From assembly GCF_014189855.1 (NCBI RefSeq), contig NZ_BJFN01000001.1, positions 1,116,001-1,180,000 on the forward strand: DNA of 64,000 nt. The letters run 5' to 3'. The translations under genes were made by a program, and so were the position numbers. Shown here one piece after another: positions 25,018-33,328 of the stretch; within the stretch, counting starts at the first letter, position 1, and each line of letters starts with the position of its first letter. Below the pieces are notes generated by a model, which saw only the letters and a program-made list of their open reading frames with translations, had not been told where the DNA came from and made no database searches. Origin of the DNA: Buttiauxella sp. A111. GTDB lineage: Bacteria > Pseudomonadota > Gammaproteobacteria > Enterobacterales > Enterobacteriaceae.

Positions 25018-25419
25018 TCATATCAACGCCATTAGCCAGACGACCCATAGCGCAGCAGTGACCCACATTGTGCGTCGACACTGTTTCAATGCGCCCTGCT
25101 GGCGCTCGGCAAGGGAGAACGTTTTCAACTTTTCGCGCTGCCAGATAAAGCTCAACGCCTCTCCCGCTTGAAGGTTATTTTCTTCGTTTAACACGCGAAA
25201 ATATCGCGTATCCAGCCAAAGACGCCAGCAACCAAACCAGACTATGCCGCACAACAACACGATAACGACGCGAGTCAGGTCCGATGGTGCTTTAAAGAAA
25301 GCCCATACCATTGGTGGAACGGAAAACAACAGAAAGAAACGCCAGCTATCCAGCGTTTGTTGCACCAGGAGCGACTGTAGCGCGCCTGTATTTACGGCAT
25401 CGTTATTGTTGTCTTCCAT
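25018..25419 (-). CDS. Small membrane protein at the end of the ynb-type operon
   Basis: 133 residues with about three membrane segments: WRFFLLFSVPPMVWAFF, VVIVLLCGIVWFGCWRLWL and a C-terminal WVTAALWVVWLMALI. Its start overlaps the end of ynbD by 28 bp, so it is part of the operon. No E. coli ynb counterpart is known to me. Confidence 0.65.
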   Translation of the reverse strand: MEDNNNDAVNTGALQSLLVQQTLDSWRFFLLFSVPPMVWAFFKAPSDLTRVVIVLLCGIVWFGCWRLWLDTRYFRVLNEENNLQAGEALSFIWQREKLKTFSLAERQQGALKQCRRTMWVTAALWVVWLMALI

Positions 25420-26681
25420 TTTTCCAGCAACTCCAACTGTTCTGAGGTGAAAACGACCTGCGGACGCGCTTTACGCACTTGCTTAACGGCATCTGCGCAA
25501 GCCAGTTTCGGATAACGCTGTAACAACCAGGCGGCTGCAACCAGCGCACTGCGTGAAAGCCCCAACGCACAATGAATAAGTACACTCCCCTGCGTCGTGC
25601 GTAAGCGCTCCAGTTTCTCTACCGCCTGTGCCAGTGCCGCTTCGTCAGGTTTCACCAGGTCCAGCATTGGCACGCATTGATAAGTTACGCCCTGAAGCAC
25701 GCGGGAGCGGGGAAACTCACTGGTCAGATCCAACACTGCACGCTGTTCGGGTGGCGTGCGCGGGTACACACCTAAAAACACGCCATCAATCACGGGGCTC
25801 ATCGCCGGGAGATGACGAGTATAAAGCCGCATAGAGAGCATCATCCCGATACGCCAGGGGAGCAGTAACCACCACACCGCTGGCGTCAGTCGCCCTTTTC
25901 CATCTTTTTGAAGGGCTTGCGCACCAAGAATACCGTAGGCAAGTGCCACAATCGTCAGTGCCAGTGTTGGCCACCACAGCCAGGTGGTCAGAAAGGTTCC
26001 AGCCAGGCAGACTAACGCACCGCACAGATAGCGAACCGCCAACGTTTTGCGTTTCCCATCAGCCACTCGCCAGCCCCATTTTCCCTGTTCCGGGATCAAC
26101 CAGTCGATCACCATACCGACGCCCAGACCGGTTATCACATCAATAAAGTGATGCTGCCAGGTCGTCAGAACAGAAGCGGCAATCAGCAAGAACCAGCCGC
26201 TATTTAGCTTCTGCCAGGCTCCCTTCAGATGGCGATTGAAATGCCGCCACAGCAGCCAACACAGAATAATATGTAACGAAGGCGACTGGTTGTACGGCAG
26301 GTCAAATTGTTCAAGCTGCCCAAATAACCAGCCAGCCAGGCCGGTTACCTCTGGTCTGGTAAAGGTAAACTGCATGGGAAATAGCAAAAAACCGGCGCAG
26401 GCGACGATTGACGCCAGGATAAGCCGGCAGACCAGCCGCCGCTGTTCGTTTAGCGATGTGCAGATAAACAGCGACAGACCGTACAGCAAATCCAGGCTCC
26501 AGTACGGGAGGATAGTCAGCGGCACAAACGGAATGTACCGCTCCCAACTAAACACCAGGCTGCCAATGTTTTCGCGTCCGGCTGTAAAGTGATTAACCTG
26601 CCCATAGGTTAAAAAGAAAAAGGGAGCGAGCAGGATTAACCAACCCAAACCCTGCAAATAAAGGGAACGTCGGTTCGTCAT
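25392..26681 (-). CDS. ynbD: YnbD-like membrane PAP2 phosphatase fused to a dual-specificity phosphatase
   Basis: 429 residues from the ATG at 26681, which overlaps the ynbC stop (ATGA); E. coli YnbD has 430. The N-terminal two thirds are membrane-embedded with PAP2 features (SPSLHIILCW, then HHFIDVITGLGVGMVIDWL). The C-terminal about 140 residues are a dual-specificity phosphatase with the active-site loop HCALGLSRSALVAAAWL (Cys nucleophile, Arg). It may dephosphorylate a lipid phosphate such as phosphatidylglycerol phosphate made by the operon, an idea consistent with YnbA and YnbB but not proven. Confidence 0.85.
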   Translation of the reverse strand: MTNRRSLYLQGLGWLILLAPFFFLTYGQVNHFTAGRENIGSLVFSWERYIPFVPLTILPYWSLDLLYGLSLFICTSLNEQRRLVCRLILASIVACAGFLLFPMQFTFTRPEVTGLAGWLFGQLEQFDLPYNQSPSLHIILCWLLWRHFNRHLKGAWQKLNSGWFLLIAASVLTTWQHHFIDVITGLGVGMVIDWLIPEQGKWGWRVADGKRKTLAVRYLCGALVCLAGTFLTTWLWWPTLALTIVALAYGILGAQALQKDGKGRLTPAVWWLLLPWRIGMMLSMRLYTRHLPAMSPVIDGVFLGVYPRTPPEQRAVLDLTSEFPRSRVLQGVTYQCVPMLDLVKPDEAALAQAVEKLERLRTTQGSVLIHCALGLSRSALVAAAWLLQRYPKLACADAVKQVRKARPQVVFTSEQLELLEKWKTTITMP

Positions 26682-28438
26682 GATTTGCGGCGCACCGCCA
26701 TGGAAACGGTGAAAATGCCCCATTCATCAATCAACTGGTTGCATTTATCAAACCCCGCCTCCCGCACCAGCGCATCCATTTCTCCCTGAGTACGAACGCG
26801 CATCACCCACCCTTTGCCATCTTTATGACTAGTGAGTGACCAGGCGATAGTTTTTAACTGCGGGTGCCAGGGTTGCCCGGTGTAGATCAGAATACCGCCA
26901 GGCTCTATCGCGTCAGCCAGCCCGGCAAGCGAGTTACGCACCAGCGTATTTTCCGGGAACAGTTCGTACAGACCAGAAACAATCCCCAGCGTTGGACGAG
27001 GCTCGAGTGATGCCAGTTCTTCACGGTTGAAAGCGTCACCGCGTTCAAAACGTGCATACTCTGCCATTCCGCGAGAGGCAATCATCTCTTGTCCTTTCGC
27101 TACGTTTAACTCGCTGTAGTCGCGCAGCAAAATATGGCTCACCGCCTCTTTACCTTCCAGTGCGTCGAGCACGTAGCGCCCGTGCCCGGCGGCGACATCA
27201 ACAACGCGCACCTCTTTGCCCTGCTCTATCAGCTGCGAAACCGCCTGCTGAATCAGCATTTGCAGATGGATTTTTCGCTGGCGGATCCCCTTCCACCCCA
27301 CGCTATTGAGGTAGTTTTTGTCAATCAAACGCCCCAGCTTGCTGCTGCCCTGAGGCTGATTAAGATAGACATAATCCAGCGTACTACCGGAATCAAACCC
27401 AGTATCAAATCCCAGACGTACCCCCGTCGACTGCGCGCCCAACGTCTTCATACCAAAACGCAAACCACGATACGCAATATCCTCAAACGAGTAAGGTTCA
27501 GGCCCCCCGCTTAACATTCGCCAGGTATCAGCACCAGGGCTCCAACGGTCTTCATGACTGTAGTCAAAACGCTGTGGCGGCATGGCATAAAGCGTGTCAA
27601 TAAACCCGCGGATCTTGTCGAATGCCAGATGTCTCTCTTTTTCCCCCAACGTATCGTGATAGAAGCCCGGCAACACGTGCAGCTCTTTCAGTGGATTGCG
27701 CAACCGCTGGTAAAAATCAATCTGTGGCTGACGGTGCACAACGTAATCTTCACCGGAGACCAGCAACTGCGTGGGCAAGGTAATTGCGCTGGCGTCACTG
27801 ACAATCCGCTCCGCTGTTTTGTAGAGATCGAGCAGTATATTCACCGCAATAGGCCGGGTGATGAGTGAGTCCTGATTGAAGCTCGCGACGCGTTCCGCAT
27901 CGTGCGTCAGGTACTTTCCTTTGACATAGGAGTTAACGAAAAAGAGACCGCGCAGACGGTGCATCAGTGCCAGCCCCGAACGGGCAAACGGCACATACAA
28001 TTTGACCTTAAACGCGGGAGATGCCAGCACCAGCCCGCGAATCGGTGGCGCGTAATCATGTGCCCAGGTCGCTGCCATAACTGCGCCGACGCTTTGCGCA
28101 ATCACGACCACATCTTCCATTGACGCCTGGCTATCCGCTGCCGCGAAGCGGACGAACTCTTCAACATCCAGCACCGAACGGGCCAGCGACGGGCTGTAGC
28201 CGCGCTGACCGGGTGAGCGGCCATGACCACGAGCATCCCAGGCATAAAACGCGGTATCCGGCATCGACAGCTCATCGACTATGTGTTGCAGACGCCCGGA
28301 ATGTTCATGCCCGCGATGAAACAGGACAATCACCTTCGGTGTTGCACCTGGCGATACGGCAGGCCAGTGGCGATAAAATAACTCAGCGCGATCGCTGGTC
28401 AAAAACTGCCGCTCGTCCGGCGTCCGGATATTACTCAT
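26678..28438 (-). CDS. ynbC: YnbC-like alpha/beta hydrolase fused to a methyltransferase
   Basis: 586 residues; E. coli YnbC has 585. The N-terminal domain of about 290 residues is an alpha/beta hydrolase of the monoacylglycerol-lipase type (VLFHRGHEHSGRL, YAWDARGHGRSPG, nucleophile region VIAQSVGAVMAA, late His in GFYHDTLGE). The C-terminal domain is a class I SAM-dependent methyltransferase with motif I VVDVAAGHGRYVLDA and the YTGQPWHPQ stretch. It starts eight bases inside the acyltransferase gene. Substrate unknown; a lipid acyl ester is the natural guess from the neighbours. Confidence 0.86.
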   Translation of the reverse strand: MSNIRTPDERQFLTSDRAELFYRHWPAVSPGATPKVIVLFHRGHEHSGRLQHIVDELSMPDTAFYAWDARGHGRSPGQRGYSPSLARSVLDVEEFVRFAAADSQASMEDVVVIAQSVGAVMAATWAHDYAPPIRGLVLASPAFKVKLYVPFARSGLALMHRLRGLFFVNSYVKGKYLTHDAERVASFNQDSLITRPIAVNILLDLYKTAERIVSDASAITLPTQLLVSGEDYVVHRQPQIDFYQRLRNPLKELHVLPGFYHDTLGEKERHLAFDKIRGFIDTLYAMPPQRFDYSHEDRWSPGADTWRMLSGGPEPYSFEDIAYRGLRFGMKTLGAQSTGVRLGFDTGFDSGSTLDYVYLNQPQGSSKLGRLIDKNYLNSVGWKGIRQRKIHLQMLIQQAVSQLIEQGKEVRVVDVAAGHGRYVLDALEGKEAVSHILLRDYSELNVAKGQEMIASRGMAEYARFERGDAFNREELASLEPRPTLGIVSGLYELFPENTLVRNSLAGLADAIEPGGILIYTGQPWHPQLKTIAWSLTSHKDGKGWVMRVRTQGEMDALVREAGFDKCNQLIDEWGIFTVSMAVRRKS

Positions 28439-29072
28439 GAGGGTGATTTCCTGTTGTTTGTTGCTGAAGAGTCAACAAGCGCTGCTTCAGTTCGTCCATA
28501 AACACTTTTTTCTCGGGATGAAAACTCAACGCGTCACCAATACTGACATCAATAAATAATGGCAGAGGAATACGGTTACCTTTCGCCATCACCTGCTCTG
28601 TCCCGCGCAACCAAACCGGAATAATCGGGACTTCCGGCAGGCTTTGACTCAAATGCCACAGCCCGGATTTCAACGGTGACAGTTCTCCCGGCTCGCCACG
28701 CGTTCCTTCAGGAAAGAGGATCAACGTCTTGCCATCACGTAACGCCTGTTCACACTGCGCCAACGGGTTGGTATCTCCGCCCTCACGCGAGATGGGAATA
28801 ATGTTGAGAATGTTGAGCGCAAACCACGCCATGCGTTTATCACGCAGAAAATAGTCGGCAGCAGCGACCGGATGAATCTTCGCCTGCTGGCGTAAGGGAA
28901 AGAGCGAGAGAAGTGCAAAAACATCCATATGACTGTTGTGATTCGCCACCACAATCGCCGGGCCGCTTTTCGGCAGCCGCTCACGATGCCTGACGCGCAG
29001 ACCCAGCCAGAGCCAGATCACCGGCCAGACGATGCACAACGTAAAGAGCGTGCGAAGAATTCGTATCATCAT
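28431..29072 (-). CDS. PlsC-like 1-acylglycerol-3-phosphate O-acyltransferase
   Basis: 213 residues. An N-terminal membrane anchor (LRTLFTLCIVWPVIWLWLGL), then the HX4D motif in ANHNSHMDVFA at about 44-50 and motif III FPEGTRGEPGEL at about 120-131. This is the PlsC family that makes phosphatidic acid from lysophosphatidate. It lies between ynbB and ynbC, with overlap on one side and a three-base gap on the other. The ynbABCD set I know from E. coli lacks this gene, so this is an extended version of the operon. Confidence 0.85.
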   Translation of the reverse strand: MMIRILRTLFTLCIVWPVIWLWLGLRVRHRERLPKSGPAIVVANHNSHMDVFALLSLFPLRQQAKIHPVAAADYFLRDKRMAWFALNILNIIPISREGGDTNPLAQCEQALRDGKTLILFPEGTRGEPGELSPLKSGLWHLSQSLPEVPIIPVWLRGTEQVMAKGNRIPLPLFIDVSIGDALSFHPEKKVFMDELKQRLLTLQQQTTGNHPHE

Positions 29073-29075
29073 AAG

Positions 29076-29993
29076 TTAATAGCAGAAGTAGCGAATGAAG
29101 TGGAAAAAGACGGGAGCGGTAAAGATAAGCGAATCCAGCCTGTCGAGAATGCCGCCGTGACCTGGCAACAGCGTGCCGCTGTCTTTGACGCCGATATCCC
29201 GTTTGATGGCGGACATCACGACATCACCGCAAAATCCGGTGATCCCGATAATCAACCCCGCCAACAGCGCCATCGGCCAACTGAGTGGCGTGAGCACTGG
29301 CCCCAGCAACGTGGCCAGCAGAGCCGTTGTCGCAACCCCGCCCACCAGCCCGGCAAGGGTTTTGTTAGGGCTGACCTTCGGCGTCACTTTGATGCGCCCC
29401 AGCGATTTCCCCCACAGGTATTGCGCGATATCGTTGAACTCCGTCAGGCCGACCAAAAACAGAACCAGCAAAGCGCCAGTCTGTTGGCCATCCGCGGGCA
29501 GCACGAGCAAAAAGGCGACATGGCTGAAGGCAAACACCGTCGTCATCAGGCTCCAGTGGAGCTGGGACGCGGTGCGTAAGAACCCCTGAGTATCGCCAGT
29601 TATCACCATCCGCGCCGGTAAAAATAAAAAGACATAAACCGGGATAAACACCACAAACATGCCGTACCAACCGATACCAATCAGCCAGTAGTTAAGCGGA
29701 ATGGCAATAAACATCCACAACAGAGGCATACGGGCGGAATGGCGGGAAGGCACCAGCGTAAGAAACTCTTTTAGCGCCATAAAGCTGACCAGCGCGAAGA
29801 AGGTCAGCGCCAGCCAGTTCGGGCTTAACATCGCCAGGGAAAACAGCACAATGATGACCCACCATGTGCGGATGCGCAGCGTCAGCTCGCGCCAGTCTTT
29901 ACCGGGGCGTAGCCATACCAGCAGACCATTCACCACCGATGCCACCAGCAGAAGTGCAAAAATGACCGCCAGGGATTTTTCCAACAACATCAT
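29076..29993 (-). CDS. ynbB: YnbB-like CDP-diglyceride synthase (CdsA family)
   Basis: 305 residues with about eight membrane segments. Near the C-terminus the CdsA signature is intact: SAIKRDIGVKDSGTLLPGHG, then GILDRLDS. The family converts phosphatidic acid and CTP into CDP-diacylglycerol. The start overlaps the ynbA stop (ATGA). Core cdsA will exist elsewhere, so this is a paralogue dedicated to the operon. Confidence 0.88.
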   Translation of the reverse strand: MMLLEKSLAVIFALLLVASVVNGLLVWLRPGKDWRELTLRIRTWWVIIVLFSLAMLSPNWLALTFFALVSFMALKEFLTLVPSRHSARMPLLWMFIAIPLNYWLIGIGWYGMFVVFIPVYVFLFLPARMVITGDTQGFLRTASQLHWSLMTTVFAFSHVAFLLVLPADGQQTGALLVLFLVGLTEFNDIAQYLWGKSLGRIKVTPKVSPNKTLAGLVGGVATTALLATLLGPVLTPLSWPMALLAGLIIGITGFCGDVVMSAIKRDIGVKDSGTLLPGHGGILDRLDSLIFTAPVFFHFIRYFCY

Positions 29994-30598
29994 TTCGCCG
30001 CCTCTTCACGCAGTGCACTCAGACAACGGTTCACCAACGTCCACAATAGCAACACGGTGGCAATGCCCCACACGATGTTATTCCATTGCACCCACTGCGG
30101 CCAGATAGCCAGCACCAGCCCCCACGCGCCAAACACCAACGCCCTGTCACTTTTCCCCAGCGGCCCGGCATAACTGCGCAGACCGTTAATCGTTTGTGCC
30201 AGTACGCCACAAAATTCTGTCATCACCGCACAGAACAACATGACCAGCACCAGCAACATGTTGCTTTCGGGGAGCAGCATAAAAGGCAGATAAAGCGCAA
30301 TGTCGGAGAGCACATCGCCCAACTCATTGAGGATAGCTCCCAGGCGAGATTGTTGGTGACATTCGCGTGCCAACATGCCGTCCAGGGCATTGAGGGCCAT
30401 CCGAATAAACAAGACGACAGGCAGGAGAACGAATAACTTCGGATAAGGGAAAATAATCAGCACCGCGCCGGTGATAAAGGAGAGCACCATAGCGGCCAGG
30501 GTAACGTGATTAGCGGTGACACCGTGTTTGTGTAGCCAAAACATCAGTGGGCGTAAAATTGCCTGAAAAGCAGGTTTTATCTGATATAGCGTCATCAT
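29990..30598 (-). CDS. ynbA: YnbA-like CDP-alcohol phosphatidyltransferase
   Basis: 202 residues; E. coli YnbA has 201. Around residues 70-100 lies the CDP-alcohol motif: NALDGMLAREC, then LGAILNELGDVLSD. In the canonical form D-x2-DG-x2-AR-x8-G-x3-D-x3-D, the first and third Asp are Asn here; I believe this is how the YnbA subfamily reads but cannot confirm it. About six membrane helices. It would join CDP-diacylglycerol from YnbB to an alcohol, perhaps glycerol phosphate. First gene of the leftward operon. Confidence 0.87.
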   Translation of the reverse strand: MMTLYQIKPAFQAILRPLMFWLHKHGVTANHVTLAAMVLSFITGAVLIIFPYPKLFVLLPVVLFIRMALNALDGMLARECHQQSRLGAILNELGDVLSDIALYLPFMLLPESNMLLVLVMLFCAVMTEFCGVLAQTINGLRSYAGPLGKSDRALVFGAWGLVLAIWPQWVQWNNIVWGIATVLLLWTLVNRCLSALREEAAK

Positions 30599-30846
30599 GT
30601 TCCCTGATAATGAGCGAGCTAGGTTTGATCATAAAACTACCACTATTGTGCAATGGGCTCGACCCTTCCGTTCCATCAGTGCGATGAATATCGAATCATT
30701 CGCGGCTCGTAGCTGATAATTCAGAATTTTCATGGCTTAACGACCAGCTAAACCGACGCATGGGTAATATCGTCGTGGGGACTGCGCATCGTTATCAATG
30801 TCGTCTACCCTTATCAGATGAACAAGGCATAACGGATGATAAATCC

Positions 30847-31260
30847 ATGACTGATTTGCCCTTCCCGGATACGTTCCCCATGCCGGAAATCCCAGGCGTT
30901 ACAGTGCCTCATGCTGGCCTGCACTACCTGCGACCTGAACTGTTGCTGGATTTTGTCAGTGTGTCAGCTCAGCCATTAATCTCCGTCACGCCGGTTGCGG
31001 TGCTCTACACCACCGTTGGCGTCCTGCAACGCATTGATCTGCGGAAAATACCGATCGCCATCAAAGGCCGGATTATTTACCCCATCAGCTCTTTATCTAT
31101 GCCAGCTCTGCGCGCCAGGCTCATCATTAACGGGCCGTTTAAGAAACTGAAATTCCAGGGGATGCTTATTGCAGCGTCCGGGGAGCCTTCGGTACAAAAT
31201 ATGACGCTCATTGGCCTGGCGCTGGAATTCACAGCACGCCAACCAGCAAAATCCGTTTGA
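30847..31260 (+). CDS. Unknown protein (137 aa)
   Basis: Start at the ATG at 30847; a longer frame from about 30760 has no clear ribosome site. Proline-rich N-terminus (PFPDTFPMPEIPGVTVPHAG), then a beta-rich globular part without signal peptide or membrane helix. I recognise no family. It diverges from ynbA with 248 bp between the starts. Confidence 0.5.
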   Translation: MTDLPFPDTFPMPEIPGVTVPHAGLHYLRPELLLDFVSVSAQPLISVTPVAVLYTTVGVLQRIDLRKIPIAIKGRIIYPISSLSMPALRARLIINGPFKKLKFQGMLIAASGEPSVQNMTLIGLALEFTARQPAKSV

Positions 31261-31430
31261 CCGATGATGGCCTGACACCCGGTCGCATCAACCCTTGTCA
31301 TCCACTCTTAATTCACCTTTTGCGAACACTCTCGCAGTTCAAAAATGCAACGCTGAAAGCGCTGTAATTCAACTTGTCACCTGCAAACCCGCGAGCGTAT
31401 TCTTACTGCGCACCAGCAAAATCTGGTGCC

Positions 31431-31639
31431 GGGAGTGGAAACCCGGAGATAACAACGGCGACGATAGACTTTTCTATTGTCGCAACACCATCACACCTTT
31501 ATCCTTATCAATGGTGTCGCTGGTGAGGCAACTTTCGAGTTGGCCGGTTTCCGTTGTGTCCGGTATTTCCACCCTCATTAGCGTCACCGCCCCAGCAGCG
31601 TGGAAACTCTGGTGGTGGTGTGATTAATCACACATCGGA
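31431..31639 (+). promoter_or_regulatory. Second P4-type RNA-immunity leader, outside the satellite
   Basis: Three elements match the satellite leader (10820-11091) in order and spacing: a seqA-like GGGAGTGGAAACCCGG...AACAACGG at 31431-31458, a seqB-like TCCGTTGTGTCCGG...TTTCCACCC at 31550-31574, and seqC-like blocks GCGTGGAAAC (31598-31607) and ACACATCGGA (31630-31639). seqB is complementary to both others. A hairpin GCGACGATAG/CTATTGTCGC at 31458-31483 follows seqA. Several positions differ from the satellite copy on both pairing partners, so pairing is kept. The encoded reading RQLSSWPVSVVSGIST parallels GQLSGWPVSVRAGIPT of the satellite. Confidence 0.6.
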
Positions 31640-31649
31640 GATCACTAAC

Positions 31650-32081
31650 ATGATGTCAGCTCAAACGATTTCACAGCCTCAATATAGCAGCGCCCTGCTT
31701 TCCCCGATTACCGCCAGTATGGACTTATTCCAGCTCCTCGACGTCTGCGAATCCCTTGCCGACGAACTCATCGAATGCCAGACAGAAACCGAACAACAGG
31801 TGTTTTGTGGACGAATCGCACACTGCCTGGAAGTGATGAAAACGACTTTTGAACAACCGCTGCCCGCGTATCTGGTAGAACGCCTGACCGTAGAAAAAGA
31901 AGTGAAAATACAGGTGAATCGCGATTCAGAAATACAACGCCAGTACTGCCACGCGCTGACTCAAACGCTGTTAAGCCGCGCCCATACCCCAGATGTGAAC
32001 CGTGCATTAATCGGAATGTTGTTTGAGTTAGTGAATGAACTGGTCGAGGATTTGCAGGCACCACGCTTTTTGCGCAGTTAG
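31650..32081 (+). CDS. Unknown protein behind the immunity-type leader (143 aa)
   Basis: ATG at 31650 (ATGATG), with GGAG ten bases upstream inside the seqC-like block, so leader pairing could also hide the ribosome site. The protein is helical and acidic (DLFQLLDVCESLADELIECQ and VNELVEDLQAPRFLRS), without signal peptide. It takes the place that the Icd-like gene has in the satellite but shows no similarity to it that I can see. Probably a remnant or regulator of a lost P4-like or phage element. Confidence 0.6.
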   Translation: MMSAQTISQPQYSSALLSPITASMDLFQLLDVCESLADELIECQTETEQQVFCGRIAHCLEVMKTTFEQPLPAYLVERLTVEKEVKIQVNRDSEIQRQYCHALTQTLLSRAHTPDVNRALIGMLFELVNELVEDLQAPRFLRS

Positions 32082-32168
32082 GTAAGGTTTTGCTGGCGGG
32101 ATTTAAGCGTAGTAAATGATTGAAATAACCAAACCCCAGCCAGGAGATGACTGGGGGAAAAACCGAGT

Positions 32169-32399
32169 TTAATAATCAGGGAAGCAATTTACCCCTGGCT
32201 GATGCTCCGTAACAGGCAAGCTGTAACACTCGGTATTGAGCTCCAGTACGCCCGGTCCGCTGACCTGCGCGTGCTGAAACTGATACTGAGTGGTGCTGGT
32301 ATTGTTAAGGATATCCTCTTTACTCTCGGCCTTCACAGGTTGTGAATAACAAGGTGCGGCAATAGCAGATAACAACAAAGCAGCAAAATAGTATTTCAT
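32169..32399 (-). CDS. Small exported protein (76 aa)
   Basis: Signal peptide MKYYFAALLLSAIAAPCYS, then a short mature part with two cysteines (TECYSLPV and VNCFPDY) that could form one disulfide. Family not recognised. Confidence 0.6.
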   Translation of the reverse strand: MKYYFAALLLSAIAAPCYSQPVKAESKEDILNNTSTTQYQFQHAQVSGPGVLELNTECYSLPVTEHQPGVNCFPDY

Positions 32400-32633
32400 T
32401 TCTGACCACCTTATCTGGTTGTGTCACGATGTGTTCACAAGGAACACGGCATCGTAAATGTGATGTGAATCACATAAAATCATGCATTCGGGTGATTTTT
32501 ACTCGTGAAATTATTTAGTACTGCAAAAACAGTGTCATCAGGATGCTGCGTGCCCCAAACCTACAACGTGGCACAGCCTCGAAAATTAAAGGTATAATCC
32601 CACATACTATTTCATTGGTTTTTAGACACGAAC

Positions 32634-33173
32634 ATGACAAAACTAACGTTACAAGAGCAGATGCTCAAAGCTGGATTAGTCAGCAGCAAAAAAATCGCGA
32701 AAGTCCAAAGAACCGCAAAAAAATCGCGAGTACAGGCTCGTGAGGCAAGAGAAGCGGTTGAAGAAAATAAAAAAGCGCAAATCGAACGTGATAAGCAACT
32801 CAGCGAGCAGCAAAAGCAAGCCGCCTTATCGAAAGAATATAAAGCACAGGTTAAGCAGCTTATTGAAATGAACAGGATTGTTATTTCTAAAGGCGATATT
32901 GGTTATAACTTCACAGACAATAATTTAATTAAAAAGATCTATGTCGATAAAGCGACTCAAACACAGCTGATCAATGGTCGTCTCGCCATTGCGCGCCTGG
33001 TTTCTGATAAAAACCCGGATGGCGAATATGCGATTATTCCCGCAAGCGTAGCCAATAAAATTGCCCAGCGTGATGCGAGCAGTATTGTATTAAGTGCCGA
33101 ACTGAGTAAAGAAGCGCTGGACGAAGAAGATCCGTACGCCGATTTCATCGTGCCTGATGATTTGATGTGGTAA
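32634..33173 (+). CDS. yaiL: YaiL/DUF2058 nucleoprotein-like protein
   Basis: 179 residues, same length and nearly the same sequence as E. coli YaiL (MTKLTLQEQMLKAGLVSSKK ... DPYADFIVPDDLMW). The N-terminal 70 residues are a strongly charged helix; the C-terminal part is the DUF2058 domain. Described as a polynucleotide-associated protein; role unclear. In E. coli the gene lies elsewhere (near 8 min), so here it is either relocated or a second copy. Confidence 0.88.
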   Translation: MTKLTLQEQMLKAGLVSSKKIAKVQRTAKKSRVQAREAREAVEENKKAQIERDKQLSEQQKQAALSKEYKAQVKQLIEMNRIVISKGDIGYNFTDNNLIKKIYVDKATQTQLINGRLAIARLVSDKNPDGEYAIIPASVANKIAQRDASSIVLSAELSKEALDEEDPYADFIVPDDLMW

Positions 33174-33224
33174 GCAAATTTACCCTATGTCTACCGAGGT
33201 ATAGCTTGCTTATTTCGGCTATAC

Positions 33225-33250
33225 CCCGATAAATATCGGGTTCTTTTTTT
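33225..33250 (+). terminator. Intrinsic terminator after yaiL
   Basis: CCCGATA (33225-33231) and TATCGGG (33234-33240) form the stem, followed by TTCTTTTTTT. A competing hairpin GGTATAGC/GCTATACC (33198-33225) overlaps its 5' arm. Confidence 0.8.
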
Positions 33251-33328
33251 ATTATTTTTACAGTAAAAAAATCGAGGCAACGCGATAACGTTACCCCGAT
33301 AGAGTAGATTGACGGTTAATGAGTATGC

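Noticed and set aside
31295-31627. 110-codon frame over the second immunity leader
   Set aside because: Its sequence parallels the untranslated leader of the satellite (RQLSSWPVSV versus GQLSGWPVSV); more likely a structured leader than a protein.
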